Notes: generated from the sequence alone by a model not told the origin. Positions 12,001-21,698 are shown, numbered from the stretch's first letter. The stretch: 64,000 nucleotides of DNA from CAYSJU01 sp964431495 (GCA_964431495.1 CAYSJU010000001.1:1-64000), one strand, 5' to 3'. Numbers and translations: made by a program.

Positions 12001-15000
12001 CTCATTTGATGCCGATGCTCTGCAGAATATTGAAAATATAAGCAGTTTCTCCGAATTCAATGAAGCGCTGGATAATACTATGGCCAATATTGACAATATC
12101 ACTTCTGCCGCGGGATGGCAAAGTTTCTCCGGTATCGGAAAGCTTACATCCCTGTCTGAAAACATCAGCAATATTGATGTGTCAGACAATGTCGGAAAGA
12201 TGCAGGAGCGCATGGTGCTCAGCGCCTTCAATGATTCCATATCGATGGATGGTTTAAATAAACTTGTTAACACGGCCAGGGTTGCGGGTGGTGAACTTGA
12301 AATAGACAGAATGATGGCCCAGGATAAAGAATTTGAAGGTCCACAGCTCGCTTTTGTGCGCCAGAAACTCGTCCCGATCATGCAGACACTTGCGGACAGA
12401 GAAACGGGACACGCGCTCAGGGTAAGCGAGGTGAAAAAGGTTTCCAGGATGGCCGCTTTGATCTCCGTAGGAACAGGGAGCGGCGCGGCAGTTCTTGGCA
12501 CTGCAGCGGTGATAGGCGCCAGTGCGGCGACTTTTGGTTTAGCCGCGGCAGTTATGGGTGTAGCAGGGGTTACCTTTACGGCTGCCAGGAAACTTGCAAG
12601 GCTCGCCGGTAAGCTGGAGAGAGTCGTTGAAAAAGAGGATATTGTAGCGCTGACAACCGGCCAGAGGGCCGATAACTTCAATGAGCTCGGCCGCGATGTC
12701 AAGGTCGCGGTGTGCCTGCATGAATCCCTGTCAAAGGGTATTGCTCACGGCATAGCCAGCATGGGTATGATGGCACTTGCCTCAAAACATATTACCAACC
12801 TTGTTGCCAGGGCTACATTAGGTGGTGAGACATTTAACGCGGTCAAAGAAAGTGTAGACCTCCTGCACGATTCTTCAACTCTGTCAGGCGAGGATATTGT
12901 CAACAAGGTCGCGGACCTGTCCAATAAGGTCAGGACCGGAAAGATCGCTTCAAGCGCCGCTCCGACCATAATGAGGAATTGTGTTGAAGCCTTAGATAAT
13001 ATGAAGGATATGGCAGGTTCCATGAGCGGGGCTGATAGTCTGACCGGAGTGGCAGCGGACAGGTCCGATGTAGCGGCTGCGGATACAACAATACCGTCAC
13101 TGATAATTGCCGCAAAAGCGCTTTCAAGCGCGGCTGATAATATCAGCAGGACCACTGGGGTTCATACAGATGCCGAAGTCAGGGCCGATGCCCGGTCCTG
13201 CGTTAATAATGCTTCCGTGGCGCTGGAAAATGTCATCGGTAACATGGCCGAGTTGCGGTCAGAAGGACGGAGGGTATCCGCTAAGACAGTTGCTGTTGCA
13301 GTGGATTCCCTCTCTAATATAGTATCAGCCATGCAGAATATGGACATTAAAGCCAGGGATGTATCAGTTAACCTTGCATCAGTAGCAACGGAACTTTTAA
13401 AACAGATCGGGGCCGCGGTCACAACTGACAATTTCAACGATAAGATCACTGCTTTCAATAGTGTGATGGATGTCATGGACAGGACGGCGCCGTTATTGAC
13501 CGAAACCGGTACGCAGCAGGTCGTGGAGAACGCTATTGGTTCTCTCAGGGAACTTGCTGAAAACGGCAGAGGGATACTGGTGGGCCTGGCGCCGCGGACA
13601 GATCTCTCCGGCGTTAAAGCAATGGCCCAGGGTGTGCTTGGGATCGACGGGGTAAGCGATGCCATAAGTTTCATGGACGCGGTGACAAGGATCACTGAAA
13701 CCGGCGCGCGGATGAATACCGCGACCGCTGAAATACCGCAGGGGACTATAGGGACCAGACTCTTCGGAAATAATGTAGTTGAGACAAGCCTTACTAACCA
13801 TGCTACGGGCGTAACAGCGAATGTCCTGGGAGACAATACACAGGCAATAGGCGGGTTTATGAACAGGACCGGAGATGCCCTGACACAAAGAGACGTCGTT
13901 GTTGATAATATCGGGTCGTTCAACCAGGTGGTAACTGCCATGAAGACCGAGGCGAACAATACAGGCGTGCAGCTGAGCGCTGTACGAGCCGACAGCCTCC
14001 AGGCCGCCATGGAAACCAGACTTGCGGGTAATAACGTGACAGAGACAAGCATAAAGAACAACGCGACCGGTATTATAGCTACTGTAAAAGGAGACAATAT
14101 CAGGGCCGCGGGAGCTGTTATGCCTGCGGTAGATGCCATGGCTGCGAGAGGTGCTGTTGTTGACGGTCCGGAAGCGTTCCACCAGGTGGTCTCTACTATG
14201 CAAACTGACGCTAACAATGTAGGCACGCAGCTCAGCCATGTCAGGGCACAAACGCCTCAGGGCGCCATGGAAGCCAGGCTTGCAGGCAATAATGTGATCG
14301 AGACAGGAGTAACACACGATGCCACAGGCCTTAGCGCTAAAGTGCTGGGAGATAATATGCAGGTTGCAGGCGCTGTAATCATGAACGTCGCGGATCCGTT
14401 GGCGGCAAAAGCTGAAAGGATCGATACAGCAGGAAAATTTGCTGAAGTTGTTTCCAGCATACAGGGTAATGCCAATGCCAGCGGTGTGCAGGTAAGCTCT
14501 ATCAGGGCTGAATTGCCGGGCGCTGGCATGGAATCCAGATTTATCGGTAACAATGTAGCCGAGACCAGTATAAGGAACAATGCAACGGGTGTCACTGCTA
14601 CTGTGCTTGGAGACAACATCCCGGTTGCAGGAGCTGTAATGGCCGCGGCAGACGCAATGGCGGCAAAAGGCGCTGTTGTTGATAGTGTCGGAACGTTCAG
14701 CCAGCTGGTTTCCGATATGAGGACCGACGCCAATAATGCCGGCGCGCAGCTGAGTAATGTAAAAGTTGAAACGCCGCGGATCGCAATGGAGGCAAGATTT
14801 GCCGGCAACAATGTGATCGGAACGAGTATAACTAATAACGCGACCGGCATTACAGCGCACATTATGGGAGACAACATCCCGGCCGCGGGAGTTGTAATGG
14901 GCGCGGCAGACGCAATGGCGGCAAAAGGCGCGGTCGTTGATAACGTGGGATCGTTCAGCCAGGCGGTTTCCTATATGATGGCCGACGCTGATAATGCCGG

Positions 15001-17506
15001 TGTCCAAATGAGTAATGTCAGGGTGGAAACGCCGCAAAGCGCGTTTGAGACAAGGCTTGCCGGTAATAATGTATTTGAAACAAGTATCAATGATAAAGCC
15101 ACCGGCGTTACAGCTACGGTGCTGGGAGATAATGTCCGGGCCGCGGGCGCTGTTATGAATGCCGTAGAACCGATGATCGCCAAAGCCGCGGCTGTTGACA
15201 ATGTGAACGCGTTCAGCCAGGTTGTTTCCAGTATGCAGGCGAATGCCGGCAATGCCGGAGTGCAGCTAAGACAGGTAAGATCCGAGACACCGCGGGCCAT
15301 TATGCAGTCCGGTCTCGCGGATAACAATGTTATTAACACAAGTATCACCGACAAGGCCACAGGCGTCACGGTGGCCATGCTCGGAAACAATATCCAGGCC
15401 GCGGGTACTGTTACTGCGGACACGTTGAACGAACTGGCCGCAAGAGAAGTTCCGATCAATAATATCCAGTCCTTCAATAACCACTTGTTACCAGTGGTCA
15501 CTGCAGCGGCTCAGAATAACGGCATGCAGCTGAGCTCCGTCAGGACAGAGATACCGCAGAATATGACCATGGCGGCGAAGTTCGCGAATAACAGGATAAC
15601 CGATATGGGCATGACCCATCAGCCCTCTGCTGTTAGCATGAACATGCAGACGCCGCAAGGCAGGTTGGACATGAACACGGCAGACGCAGCCCTGAAGGCA
15701 ATGGCCGGCGCTGGAATGGTCAACAACGCTCAGGATGTGATGAGCATTATGAACAATATAAGATCTGATGCCGGTGCAGGAGCGGTGGACACAATAAACA
15801 ATATCAGAGGCGTTACACCGCAGCGTGTAGAAATAACCGTTAACAACGTTGACAACACAGTGGATATAACTCAGCAGGCGACCGGTCTAAGCGCGAACAT
15901 CCGGATAGTGGAAGGAACAATAGATCCTGACACGGAAATGGGCGCCGCCAGAGCAGTGACCGAAACGGGTATTATGAATACTGCTCGGGATGTGATCAAT
16001 GCAATCGATAATATAGGTGCCGAACTCGGCGCCAGAATGGACAAAGTGAACTCTGTGAGCGGCATGACCCCGCAAGGCGTAAGGTTAAAGGCTAACCTGA
16101 TCGACAATATTGTAACAAGTGTTGATGTCTCTAATGAAGATATAAGCCGGAGGATCCAGGCGAGGGAAGACGGTACTATAGATGCCAAGAGGATAGATAA
16201 TACCATGGATAGATTAGTGAAAGCCGCAGGAGCCAGGCCTGCGGTATTAGAGAAGGTAGAAGGCATGATGAGGTTGACCGACGCGACCATGCACCAGATT
16301 GAACTGGATATCTCAAGAGTTAAAGCATTGTCAGAGCGGGTAGAAAAAGGAGAGATAACTCAGGATGCGATGGCCGAAGCCGTGGAAGGGCTTATTAACA
16401 CTCTCAGCATGACCCTTGTGGAAGGAGCGATAGGCATGGAAGCGGGCATGAGGTTTGACAATAGGACCCAAGCGGCGGTAACGGATGCTATCGGCGCCGT
16501 TGCCCGGAACGATCAGGCCATGCAGCAGCTTATAGATCGGGTGAGCGATCATGCTCAACGTGACATCGCGCCGCAGCAGATACAGAGGACCATGGGAGCG
16601 GTCAGGGACGTGATCCAGGGGGCCGTTGACCAGATGAAGGTAAGATTCCATCCCGAAATAGAACAAATGGTCCGCGAACTTGTTCCAGAAATTGAAAGAA
16701 TGCCCTCGGTCGCTGGAGCTCCGGGAATAGCAACAGAGGTTGGTATTGGGGCCATGCTGGCGCGCGAGCCCGGCAGGATCCCGGTCGTTACGGAACCCGG
16801 TGTGGCAGTAAAGTTTGACGTAAGGACGGAGATCGAAGCGGCGAAACTCGAAGTTGCCAGGATGACGATAAGCGAGATCAGGGAACAGGCCGAGGAGACA
16901 CTCTTAGATATCCGTAGTGCGATGCAGTCGGCAAGGCAGGATTCAATAGTCGTGCTGGCGAACACGATCGACAGGGATGATGCGCAGTCCGTGCGGTCCT
17001 TCCAGAAGTTCGCCGCCATATGTAACGCGGCGAACAAGCCGGTCGTCGTGGCAGGCGTGAAAGGCGACGGCGTTGAAGGGATGATAAACAGGATGTCCGG
17101 CGTTGGATACATAGATGTAACCGACGATATCAATCCGGCGGGGACCGTCTACAATGAGATGGAGAAATATCAGGGGTCGATTACGGTCGTTCTGAAGGAC
17201 ACCGAAAGTTATGGCGGCAGGTTCGCGGTCAATGACCCGCTGTTCAACATTATAGTCACAGGTGAAAACACGAAGTTCACCCAGGTGCTTACGGCATATG
17301 TCGCGAGTGTCGCGAGCGGCAGAGGCATCAACTATGTGACGTTCACGGATGAAGCCGTAAGAAAGCTGGCGGCCATGAAGAAAGAGGCGGAAGGCCAGGG
17401 CAACGCCGCTTCATGCGTACAGATCGACAGGACGGATAGCGAACAGACGGATGAATCCATTGACGAGGCCCTGTTCGCGGACTTTGAGGCCGACATCGCC
17501 TTCTAA
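2..17506 (+). CDS. Giant repeat protein 1 with degenerate SecA-like motor (5' end outside window, two assembly gaps)
   Basis: The frame is open from base 2, so the true start lies upstream; the ATG at 50 is not special. It ends at TAA 17504-17506. Two 100-N runs shift the apparent frame, but rejoining the 135-bp repeat in phase restores one frame, so this is read as a single gene of about 5,770 visible codons. Order of parts: beta-rich, Gly/Thr-rich region (2-3100); 45-residue repeat array (about 3100-5980); three FD-x-N-rich degenerate repeats (about 6070-6560); hydrophobic, glycine-rich segments (about 7350-9200); SecA-like region with Walker-A-like FQCAGGKT (10004-10027) and VDEFE (10346-10360); a further hydrophobic hairpin (about 12460-12600); 86-residue repeats (13730-16300); a charged C-terminal domain (about 16800-17500). 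Giant proteins are known from Omnitrophota; the role of this one is unknown. Envelope or surface location is inferred from the hydrophobic segments and solenoid-type repeats. Confidence 0.85.
4189..4288. other. Assembly gap 1 (100 N) inside the 45-residue repeat array
   Basis: Exactly 100 N, a placeholder size. The left flank ends two bases into the Leu codon that opens a unit; the right flank starts at the second base of the Ala codon at position 15 of a unit. In-phase closure therefore needs 41 + 135k bases, which restores the upstream reading frame. 100 fits neither the repeat phase nor the frame. Confidence 0.95.
4652..4751. other. Assembly gap 2 (100 N) inside the 45-residue repeat array
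   Basis: Exactly 100 N. The left flank ends on the first base of the unit-opening Leu codon and the right flank begins on its second base. The true missing length is therefore a multiple of 135 bp, possibly zero. Either solution keeps one open frame across the gap. Confidence 0.95.
6070..6560 (+). repeat. Three degenerate FD-x-N-x-(R)L repeats in giant protein 1
   Basis: Three similar segments read FDANNRLNVGAF (about 6079), FDGANRLKSKDF (about 6256) and FNRDNRLDMKAF (about 6478), each followed by a helix with V..L/M spacing. Copies are about 59 and 73 residues apart. The pattern resembles a shortened EF-hand loop but lacks two loop positions and the terminal Glu, so calcium binding cannot be claimed. 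It may instead be a diverged continuation of the preceding repeat array. Confidence 0.5.
7350..9240 (+). other. Glycine-rich hydrophobic region of giant protein 1
   Basis: Several uncharged stretches of 18-25 residues, rich in Ala, Gly, Leu, Val and Thr, occur at about 7355-7420, 7500-7600, 7640-7740, 8350-8440, 8490-8530, 8580-8630, 8750-8800 and 9065-9120. They are separated by short basic, Gly-containing amphipathic segments such as FKGAGKGI. They look like transmembrane or membrane-inserting hairpins. A similar hairpin recurs at about 12460-12600. Membrane association is inferred; topology cannot be fixed by eye. Confidence 0.6.
9890..11640 (+). other. Degenerate SecA-like motor region of giant protein 1
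   Basis: Segments line up in order with the SecA motor. FQCAGGKT (10004-10027) sits at the SecA MRTGEGKT position. VDEFE (10346-10360) sits at the VDEVD Walker B. A block with FSDPLMSLAASHKAQG (about 10818-10865) matches the SecA stretch read as YSDGLHQAIEAKEG. MTGYGGT (11003-11023) sits at the GMTGTA motif. A Gln/Arg-rich stretch near 11500-11560 replaces the RGRSGRQGD motif and lacks the expected second arginine. Lysine and threonine of Walker A are present, but Gly/Glu spacing residues and the arginine finger are changed, so ATPase activity is doubtful. SecA descent is my reading of motif order, not a profile search. Confidence 0.65.
13730..16300 (+). repeat. Array of 86-residue (258-bp) tandem repeats in giant protein 1
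   Basis: Seven conserved units of about 86 residues run from 13730 to about 15547, followed by two or three diverged units to about 16300. Conserved landmarks per unit are a TPQ or similar start, a GNNV.ET.I box, NATG(I/V)TA, GDN, and a helix ending Q(L/M)S.VR. The period is 258 bp (for example 14768 to 15026). The first half of each unit looks beta-like and the second helical. DNA divergence between units is clearly higher than in the 45-residue array, so this array is older. No family is recognised. Confidence 0.9.
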
Positions 17507-19354
17507 TCATTTCACACTGACAGGAGCGGCCTTTTTCAGTATCTTCACTTTCTCCAGTTTTTTCAGGGACCTCCGCACAATATCCTGGTTAGGCATGATC
17601 GCCAGGGATCTCCGAAAGGCTTCCCTGGCTTCTTCCACCTTTCCCAGCCTGATATATGCGCGGGCCAGCATGTTCCAGGCCTGGTAGAGCTGCGGCAGTT
17701 GTTCGGTAGCCGTCTCGAGTTCTTCTGTCGCCTCTTCATAACGTTTTTTATTGAAATAGACTATCCCGAGATTATAGTGAGCGATAGGGTAGTTATATTT
17801 CAGCTTGATGGCTATATTAAGATATTCTTCAGCCTTATCGGTGTTTTTCTTGTGAAGATACGCGCTGCCTATATTTCCATAGGCGACCGCGTATTTCTTG
17901 TTTATACTGATGGCTTTCTGGTATTGCTCTATGGCATTGTCGATCTCTTTTTTTTCATAGTAGGTGTTCCCGAGGTTCAGGTACAGGCGAGCGTTACGCG
18001 GGTGGTATTTCAGGGTGCTGTGGAAAAAAGATATCTCGTCTTTCCAGTCCCGGTTCCTTCGTATGGTAGCAGTCATGTATAAGAATAAAATGGAAACGAT
18101 CGCCAGGACAAACAGGGTTTTCAGGGATATACCTTTGGGAGGGATTTTCCTCCACACCCAGACCAGCCCGAGTCCCAGGAGCATAAACGGTCCTATCGAA
18201 GCCATGTATATCCAGTGTTCGGCCAGGAAGCTGTTAATGGGCACGATATTGGATATCGGCAGAAGATTGGCAAAGAACCAGGCTATCGCGAAAGAGATCA
18301 TTCTTTTATTGCTTCTATATGTCTTATACGCTACCCATATGATACCCGCCGTCATAAGCAGGGCCAGAACGGCCTCAAGGTTGAATACACTGCGTGTTAT
18401 ACTTATCGCCCTTTCCATATGCAGGTCCGAAGGGAAGATCAAAAGCCTGAAATACACAAAAAGGGTCCGGAAGAAGGTAAGTATCCTGTATATAAAAGGT
18501 ATCTTGACAAACGCTGAAACCGGAGCGATATCCGAAAAATTAAGCACGGTCGCGCGCAATGATCCGTAGAAGATAATAATTAAAACATAAGGCGCCCATC
18601 TCCACTTGAAGGCCCTGTAAAGATCGTCCTTATCCGTTCCTCTAAGGAAATAGAACATGTAAAGGAATGCCAGAAGGGGCATTATCAGCCCCATTTCCTT
18701 GGACAGGAAGGATAAGATAAAAAAGAACAGGGATACCCCGTACAGCCCGAGATTGCTTCTTGAGCCCCTGGGCGCGTCTTGCACGGACCGAATGAAGAAA
18801 ACAAGGGAAAGCAGCATGAACAGGGAATAGAGGGAATCCGCGCGGCCCGCGACATATGCCACGGCTTCAGTGTGGACGGGATGCACCGAGTAGAACACGG
18901 CCGCGACAAAAGAAGCGGGGAGATTCCCCGTAACGGTGAATATGAAGACAAACACCATCACCGATACCAGGGAATGAAGAAGGACGTTCGTCAAATGGAA
19001 CCCGAAGGATTCCAGCCCCCACAGGAAATAGTCTATCATGTTGGACAGTTCCTGTATCGGCCTGTAGAAGGTGTTTATGTTCTCGCTGCCGTAACCCACG
19101 TAGGTCTTGAAGACGTTCCCGAGATGCGTAAAACTTTTGATCTGCGAGTTGTTGATGATAAGGTATTCATCGTCCCAGATAAAATCATTCCCGATGGTAT
19201 TCGCGTATACCGCGAACGCCACGATAAAGACCAGCAGGCAGAGCGCGAAGATCTTCCATCCGGCAACCGAGGGCCTCTCTGAAACTGCCGTTCCCGGCGG
19301 CAGGACCTCCTGCCCGGTTTCTTGTAGTATTTTTCTCCTTCTCCTTTTCTTCAT
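17507..19354 (-). CDS. TMTC-like GT-C membrane glycosyltransferase with C-terminal TPRs
   Basis: 615 residues. A basic N-terminus is followed by a membrane helix and then a short external loop with WDDE (residues 60-63), the acidic signature expected in the first loop of GT-C enzymes. About ten hydrophobic helices follow, with HP(V)HTEAVAYVAGRAD (about residue 145), typical of the TMTC/DUF1736 group of protein O-mannosyltransferase-like proteins. Residues from about 430 to 600 form about five TPRs, including LYLNLGNTYYEKKEIDNAI. The family transfers sugars from lipid-linked donors to exported proteins; substrate here is unknown, although the neighbouring giant and TPR proteins are exported candidates. 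The stop codon abuts that of giant gene 1. No Shine-Dalgarno precedes the ATG. Confidence 0.85.
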   Translation of the reverse strand: MKKRRRRKILQETGQEVLPPGTAVSERPSVAGWKIFALCLLVFIVAFAVYANTIGNDFIWDDEYLIINNSQIKSFTHLGNVFKTYVGYGSENINTFYRPIQELSNMIDYFLWGLESFGFHLTNVLLHSLVSVMVFVFIFTVTGNLPASFVAAVFYSVHPVHTEAVAYVAGRADSLYSLFMLLSLVFFIRSVQDAPRGSRSNLGLYGVSLFFFILSFLSKEMGLIMPLLAFLYMFYFLRGTDKDDLYRAFKWRWAPYVLIIIFYGSLRATVLNFSDIAPVSAFVKIPFIYRILTFFRTLFVYFRLLIFPSDLHMERAISITRSVFNLEAVLALLMTAGIIWVAYKTYRSNKRMISFAIAWFFANLLPISNIVPINSFLAEHWIYMASIGPFMLLGLGLVWVWRKIPPKGISLKTLFVLAIVSILFLYMTATIRRNRDWKDEISFFHSTLKYHPRNARLYLNLGNTYYEKKEIDNAIEQYQKAISINKKYAVAYGNIGSAYLHKKNTDKAEEYLNIAIKLKYNYPIAHYNLGIVYFNKKRYEEATEELETATEQLPQLYQAWNMLARAYIRLGKVEEAREAFRRSLAIMPNQDIVRRSLKKLEKVKILKKAAPVSVK

Positions 19355-19361
19355 ACTAGTA

Positions 19362-19390
19362 AATATATAGTAATATTACACCGTTTGCAA
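19362..19390 (-). promoter_or_regulatory. Promoter of the TMTC-like gene, probably giving a leaderless mRNA
   Basis: On the minus strand TTGCAA (19390-19385) is followed by a 17-bp spacer and TATATT (19367-19362). Only seven bases separate the -10 box from the ATG at 19354. Transcription would therefore start at or very near the start codon, in keeping with the missing Shine-Dalgarno. Confidence 0.5.
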
Positions 19391-19436
19391 AATCAATCGG
19401 CAATCTACCCGCCAATTGCGTATATTCGAGCGAGAG

Positions 19437-19607
19437 GGACACTGGACGGGCCGGTTCCGGTCTTCCCATGAGCGAATGGATAAAGTGGACGGGTGGCTGG
19501 GCGTTTGAGCGCAGGACGCTGGACGGGGCCTGTCCGGGTACATCCTGCGCGTTTCCGCGCTTCGCTTGTGCAATGCTCGGATGTACCCGGCCACCCGTCC
19601 AGTGTCC
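19437..19607. repeat. Nested inverted-repeat element
   Basis: Three perfect arm pairs: GGACACTGGACGGG (19437-19450) with 19594-19607; TGGACGGGTGGC (19486-19497) with 19590-19601; and CCGGGTACATCC (19534-19545) with 19579-19590. Variants of CTGGACGGG also occur as direct repeats (19443, 19485, 19519). The arms compete for overlapping partners, so alternative folds are possible. It looks like a REP/BIME- or MITE-like non-coding repeat. Long minus-strand reading frames through it are not credible genes. Confidence 0.7.
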
Positions 19608-19637
19608 TACAGCTGTTCTGTTGTGGGTGGGACGGAT

Positions 19638-19666
19638 TTGACAAACGCGTATACCGTAGGTAATAT
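19638..19666 (+). promoter_or_regulatory. Sigma-70-type promoter of the moxR-bat operon
   Basis: A perfect TTGACA (19638-19643), a 17-bp spacer and TAATAT (19661-19666). It lies about 150 bases before moxR, and no other good promoter is seen before the eight tightly packed genes. Confidence 0.6.
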
Positions 19667-19711
19667 CGTTTTATACGCTAAACAAAATTACTAATAATTA
19701 GGAGAGAGGTC

Positions 19712-19785
19712 AATGGCCGATGGTCGATGGCCTATAGACTATCGACTATAGACTATTGACTGTTAACTATCGACTATTTAGCTAC
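19712..19785. repeat. Short degenerate tandem repeat (GACTAT/CGACTATA type)
   Basis: The 5' leader of the moxR operon contains serial copies of (T/C)GACTATA-like units, with GGTCGATGG variants at the start. It is AT-rich, non-coding and has a 7-8 base periodicity. It is a simple-repeat tract; no regulatory role is evident. Confidence 0.65.
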
Positions 19786-19814
19786 TAACAATTCGATAAA
19801 AAAGAGGAGGAAAG

Positions 19815-20807
19815 ATGGTGTCAGAAAAAGACAGGATAAACGAAAAGGTCCAGAAAGAGAGCAAATTTGTGGAAGATCTGGTGTCTGCTATGAGAAATGT
19901 CATAGTCGGACAGGAGTATCTGATCGAAAGGCTCCTGGTCGGACTCCTGGCGAACGGGCATTTGTTGGTTGAAAGTGTGCCAGGCCTTGCCAAGACCCTT
20001 TCGGTAACGACTTTATCAGGGGCGATAAAGGCGAAATTCCAGAGGATCCAGTTCACTCCTGACCTTTTGCCCGGGGATATAATCGGGACGCAGATCTACA
20101 ATCCCAAAGACAGTAATTTTTTCATAAAGAAAGGGCCGGTATTCGCCAATATAATACTGGCGGATGAGATAAACAGGGCTCCCGGCAAGGTCCAGAGCGC
20201 GCTTCTGGAAGCCATGCAGGAGAGGCAGGTCACCATAGGGGAGGAGACTTATAAGCTGGACGAGCCTTTTCTGGTCATCGCGACGCAGAACCCCATCGAG
20301 CAGGAAGGCACGTATCCTTTGCCCGAGGCCCAGGTGGACCGCTTTATGTTGAAGATCAACATCGTTTACCCGGATCCGGAGGAAGAGTTCGATATGCTTG
20401 AAAGGATGGCCGAGACAAGCAAAAAGATAGAGGTCCCCCCGGTCGTCGCTCCGGAGACTATTTTAAAGGCGAGGAAGATCGTGGATGAGATATACATAGA
20501 CGAGAAGCTGAAGAAGTATATTATCACTATAGTCTTCGCCACCCGCTTTCCGGAGAAATACGGGCTTCCCGATCTGAAGAAACTTATACAATTGGGAGCT
20601 TCCCCGCGCGCCAGTATATTTTTAGTCGTCGCCGCAAAGGCGTACGCTTTTCTCCAGGGCCGGGGGTATGTCACCCCTCATGACATAAAATCAATAAGCG
20701 AGGATGTGCTCCGGCACAGGATCATGCCAAGCTATGAAGCGGAAGCCGAGGGTCTGACAGCAGAAGATATTATCAAGGCCATATTTGACAAGATACCGAT
20801 ACCATGA
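19815..20807 (+). CDS. MoxR-family AAA+ ATPase
   Basis: 330 residues, the usual MoxR length. Walker A is ESVPGLAKT (residues 53-61), Walker B is IILADEINRAP (Asp117, Glu118), and the sensor region ATQNPIEQEGTYPLPEAQ with a following VDRF is diagnostic of MoxR. A lid domain follows. The start is fixed by GAGGAGG at 19804-19810. MoxR ATPases act as chaperone-like partners of VWA-domain proteins in the same operon, and here DUF58 and Bat VWA genes follow directly. The stop overlaps the next ATG (ATGA), indicating translational coupling. Confidence 0.97.
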   Translation: MVSEKDRINEKVQKESKFVEDLVSAMRNVIVGQEYLIERLLVGLLANGHLLVESVPGLAKTLSVTTLSGAIKAKFQRIQFTPDLLPGDIIGTQIYNPKDSNFFIKKGPVFANIILADEINRAPGKVQSALLEAMQERQVTIGEETYKLDEPFLVIATQNPIEQEGTYPLPEAQVDRFMLKINIVYPDPEEEFDMLERMAETSKKIEVPPVVAPETILKARKIVDEIYIDEKLKKYIITIVFATRFPEKYGLPDLKKLIQLGASPRASIFLVVAAKAYAFLQGRGYVTPHDIKSISEDVLRHRIMPSYEAEAEGLTAEDIIKAIFDKIPIP

Positions 20808-21697
20808 TCAAGACAACGATACCCCAGGAGATTTTTGAGAAGATAAGAAGGGTGCAGATAACCACGTCCCGTCTCGTGACCGAAGTGTTCGCGGGAGAGT
20901 ACAAAAGTATTTTTAAAGGACGCGGGCTGGAATTCTGCGAGGTCAGGGAATACCAGATCGGCGATGACCTGCGTATGATAGACTGGAACGTGACAGCCCG
21001 TGTGGGCAGGCCTCAGGTGAAAAGATACATAGAAGAGAGAGAGCTCACCGTCATGTTCCTCCTGGACGTCTCCGGGTCAAGTTATTTCGGAACAGTGAAT
21101 AATTTAAAGCGGGACGTCGCGGCGGAAGTCTGTTCAGTCCTGGCCGCTTCAGCTATCAAGAACAGTGATAAGGTCGGGCTGATCATCTTTACTGACAGGA
21201 TCGAGAAGTTCATCCCGCCCAGAAAGGGATCCCGTCATGTGATGAGGATTATCAGAGAGTTCCTTTATCATCAACCCGAGGGCAAAGGGACGGATATACC
21301 GCTTGCTCTCGAATATCTGGACAAGGTGACCACCAGAAGCACTATTTCCTTCCTTGTTTCTGATTTTTACGCTTCAGGCCTGAAAAAGCCTTTGTCCATA
21401 GCGAATAAACGCCATGATCTTATCGCCGTGAACATAACCGATCCCAGGGATTTTGAAATGCCGGACGTAGGTCTTATCAAGCTTGACGAGCCTGAAAAAG
21501 GCAAGAGTTATCTTATTGATACTTCCGGATCATCATTAAGGAAAGATTATGGTTTGATGGCTCGGGAGAGATACGAAGAACGGAAGAGGATGTTTTATTC
21601 TGTTAATATGGACAGTATAGATATAAGCACTGCTATCCCTTATACCGAAGCGTTGATCGCGTTTTTCAAAAAGAGAAGAACCAGGAGAAGGCACTGA
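20804..21697 (+). CDS. DUF58 domain protein (VWA-like)
   Basis: 297 residues. The N-terminal half holds the DUF58 signature around GDDLRMIDWNVTARVGRP (about residues 53-70). A VWA-like fold follows, with an intact MIDAS DVSGSS (Asp88, Ser90, Ser92). No membrane helix or signal peptide is visible, so it is cytoplasmic. DUF58 proteins are constant partners of MoxR ATPases. The start overlaps the moxR stop by four bases and the next gene begins one base after the stop. Confidence 0.95.
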   Translation: MIKTTIPQEIFEKIRRVQITTSRLVTEVFAGEYKSIFKGRGLEFCEVREYQIGDDLRMIDWNVTARVGRPQVKRYIEERELTVMFLLDVSGSSYFGTVNNLKRDVAAEVCSVLAASAIKNSDKVGLIIFTDRIEKFIPPRKGSRHVMRIIREFLYHQPEGKGTDIPLALEYLDKVTTRSTISFLVSDFYASGLKKPLSIANKRHDLIAVNITDPRDFEMPDVGLIKLDEPEKGKSYLIDTSGSSLRKDYGLMARERYEERKRMFYSVNMDSIDISTAIPYTEALIAFFKKRRTRRRH

Positions 21698-21698
21698 A

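Noticed and set aside
18779..19282. Plus-strand open frames opposite the TMTC-like gene
   Set aside because: They are shadows of a well-supported membrane/TPR gene and have no recognisable protein character.
19376..19644. Small minus-strand genes in the inverted-repeat region
   Set aside because: Codon content follows the palindromes, there is no ribosome site, and the stretch is better explained as a non-coding repeat.
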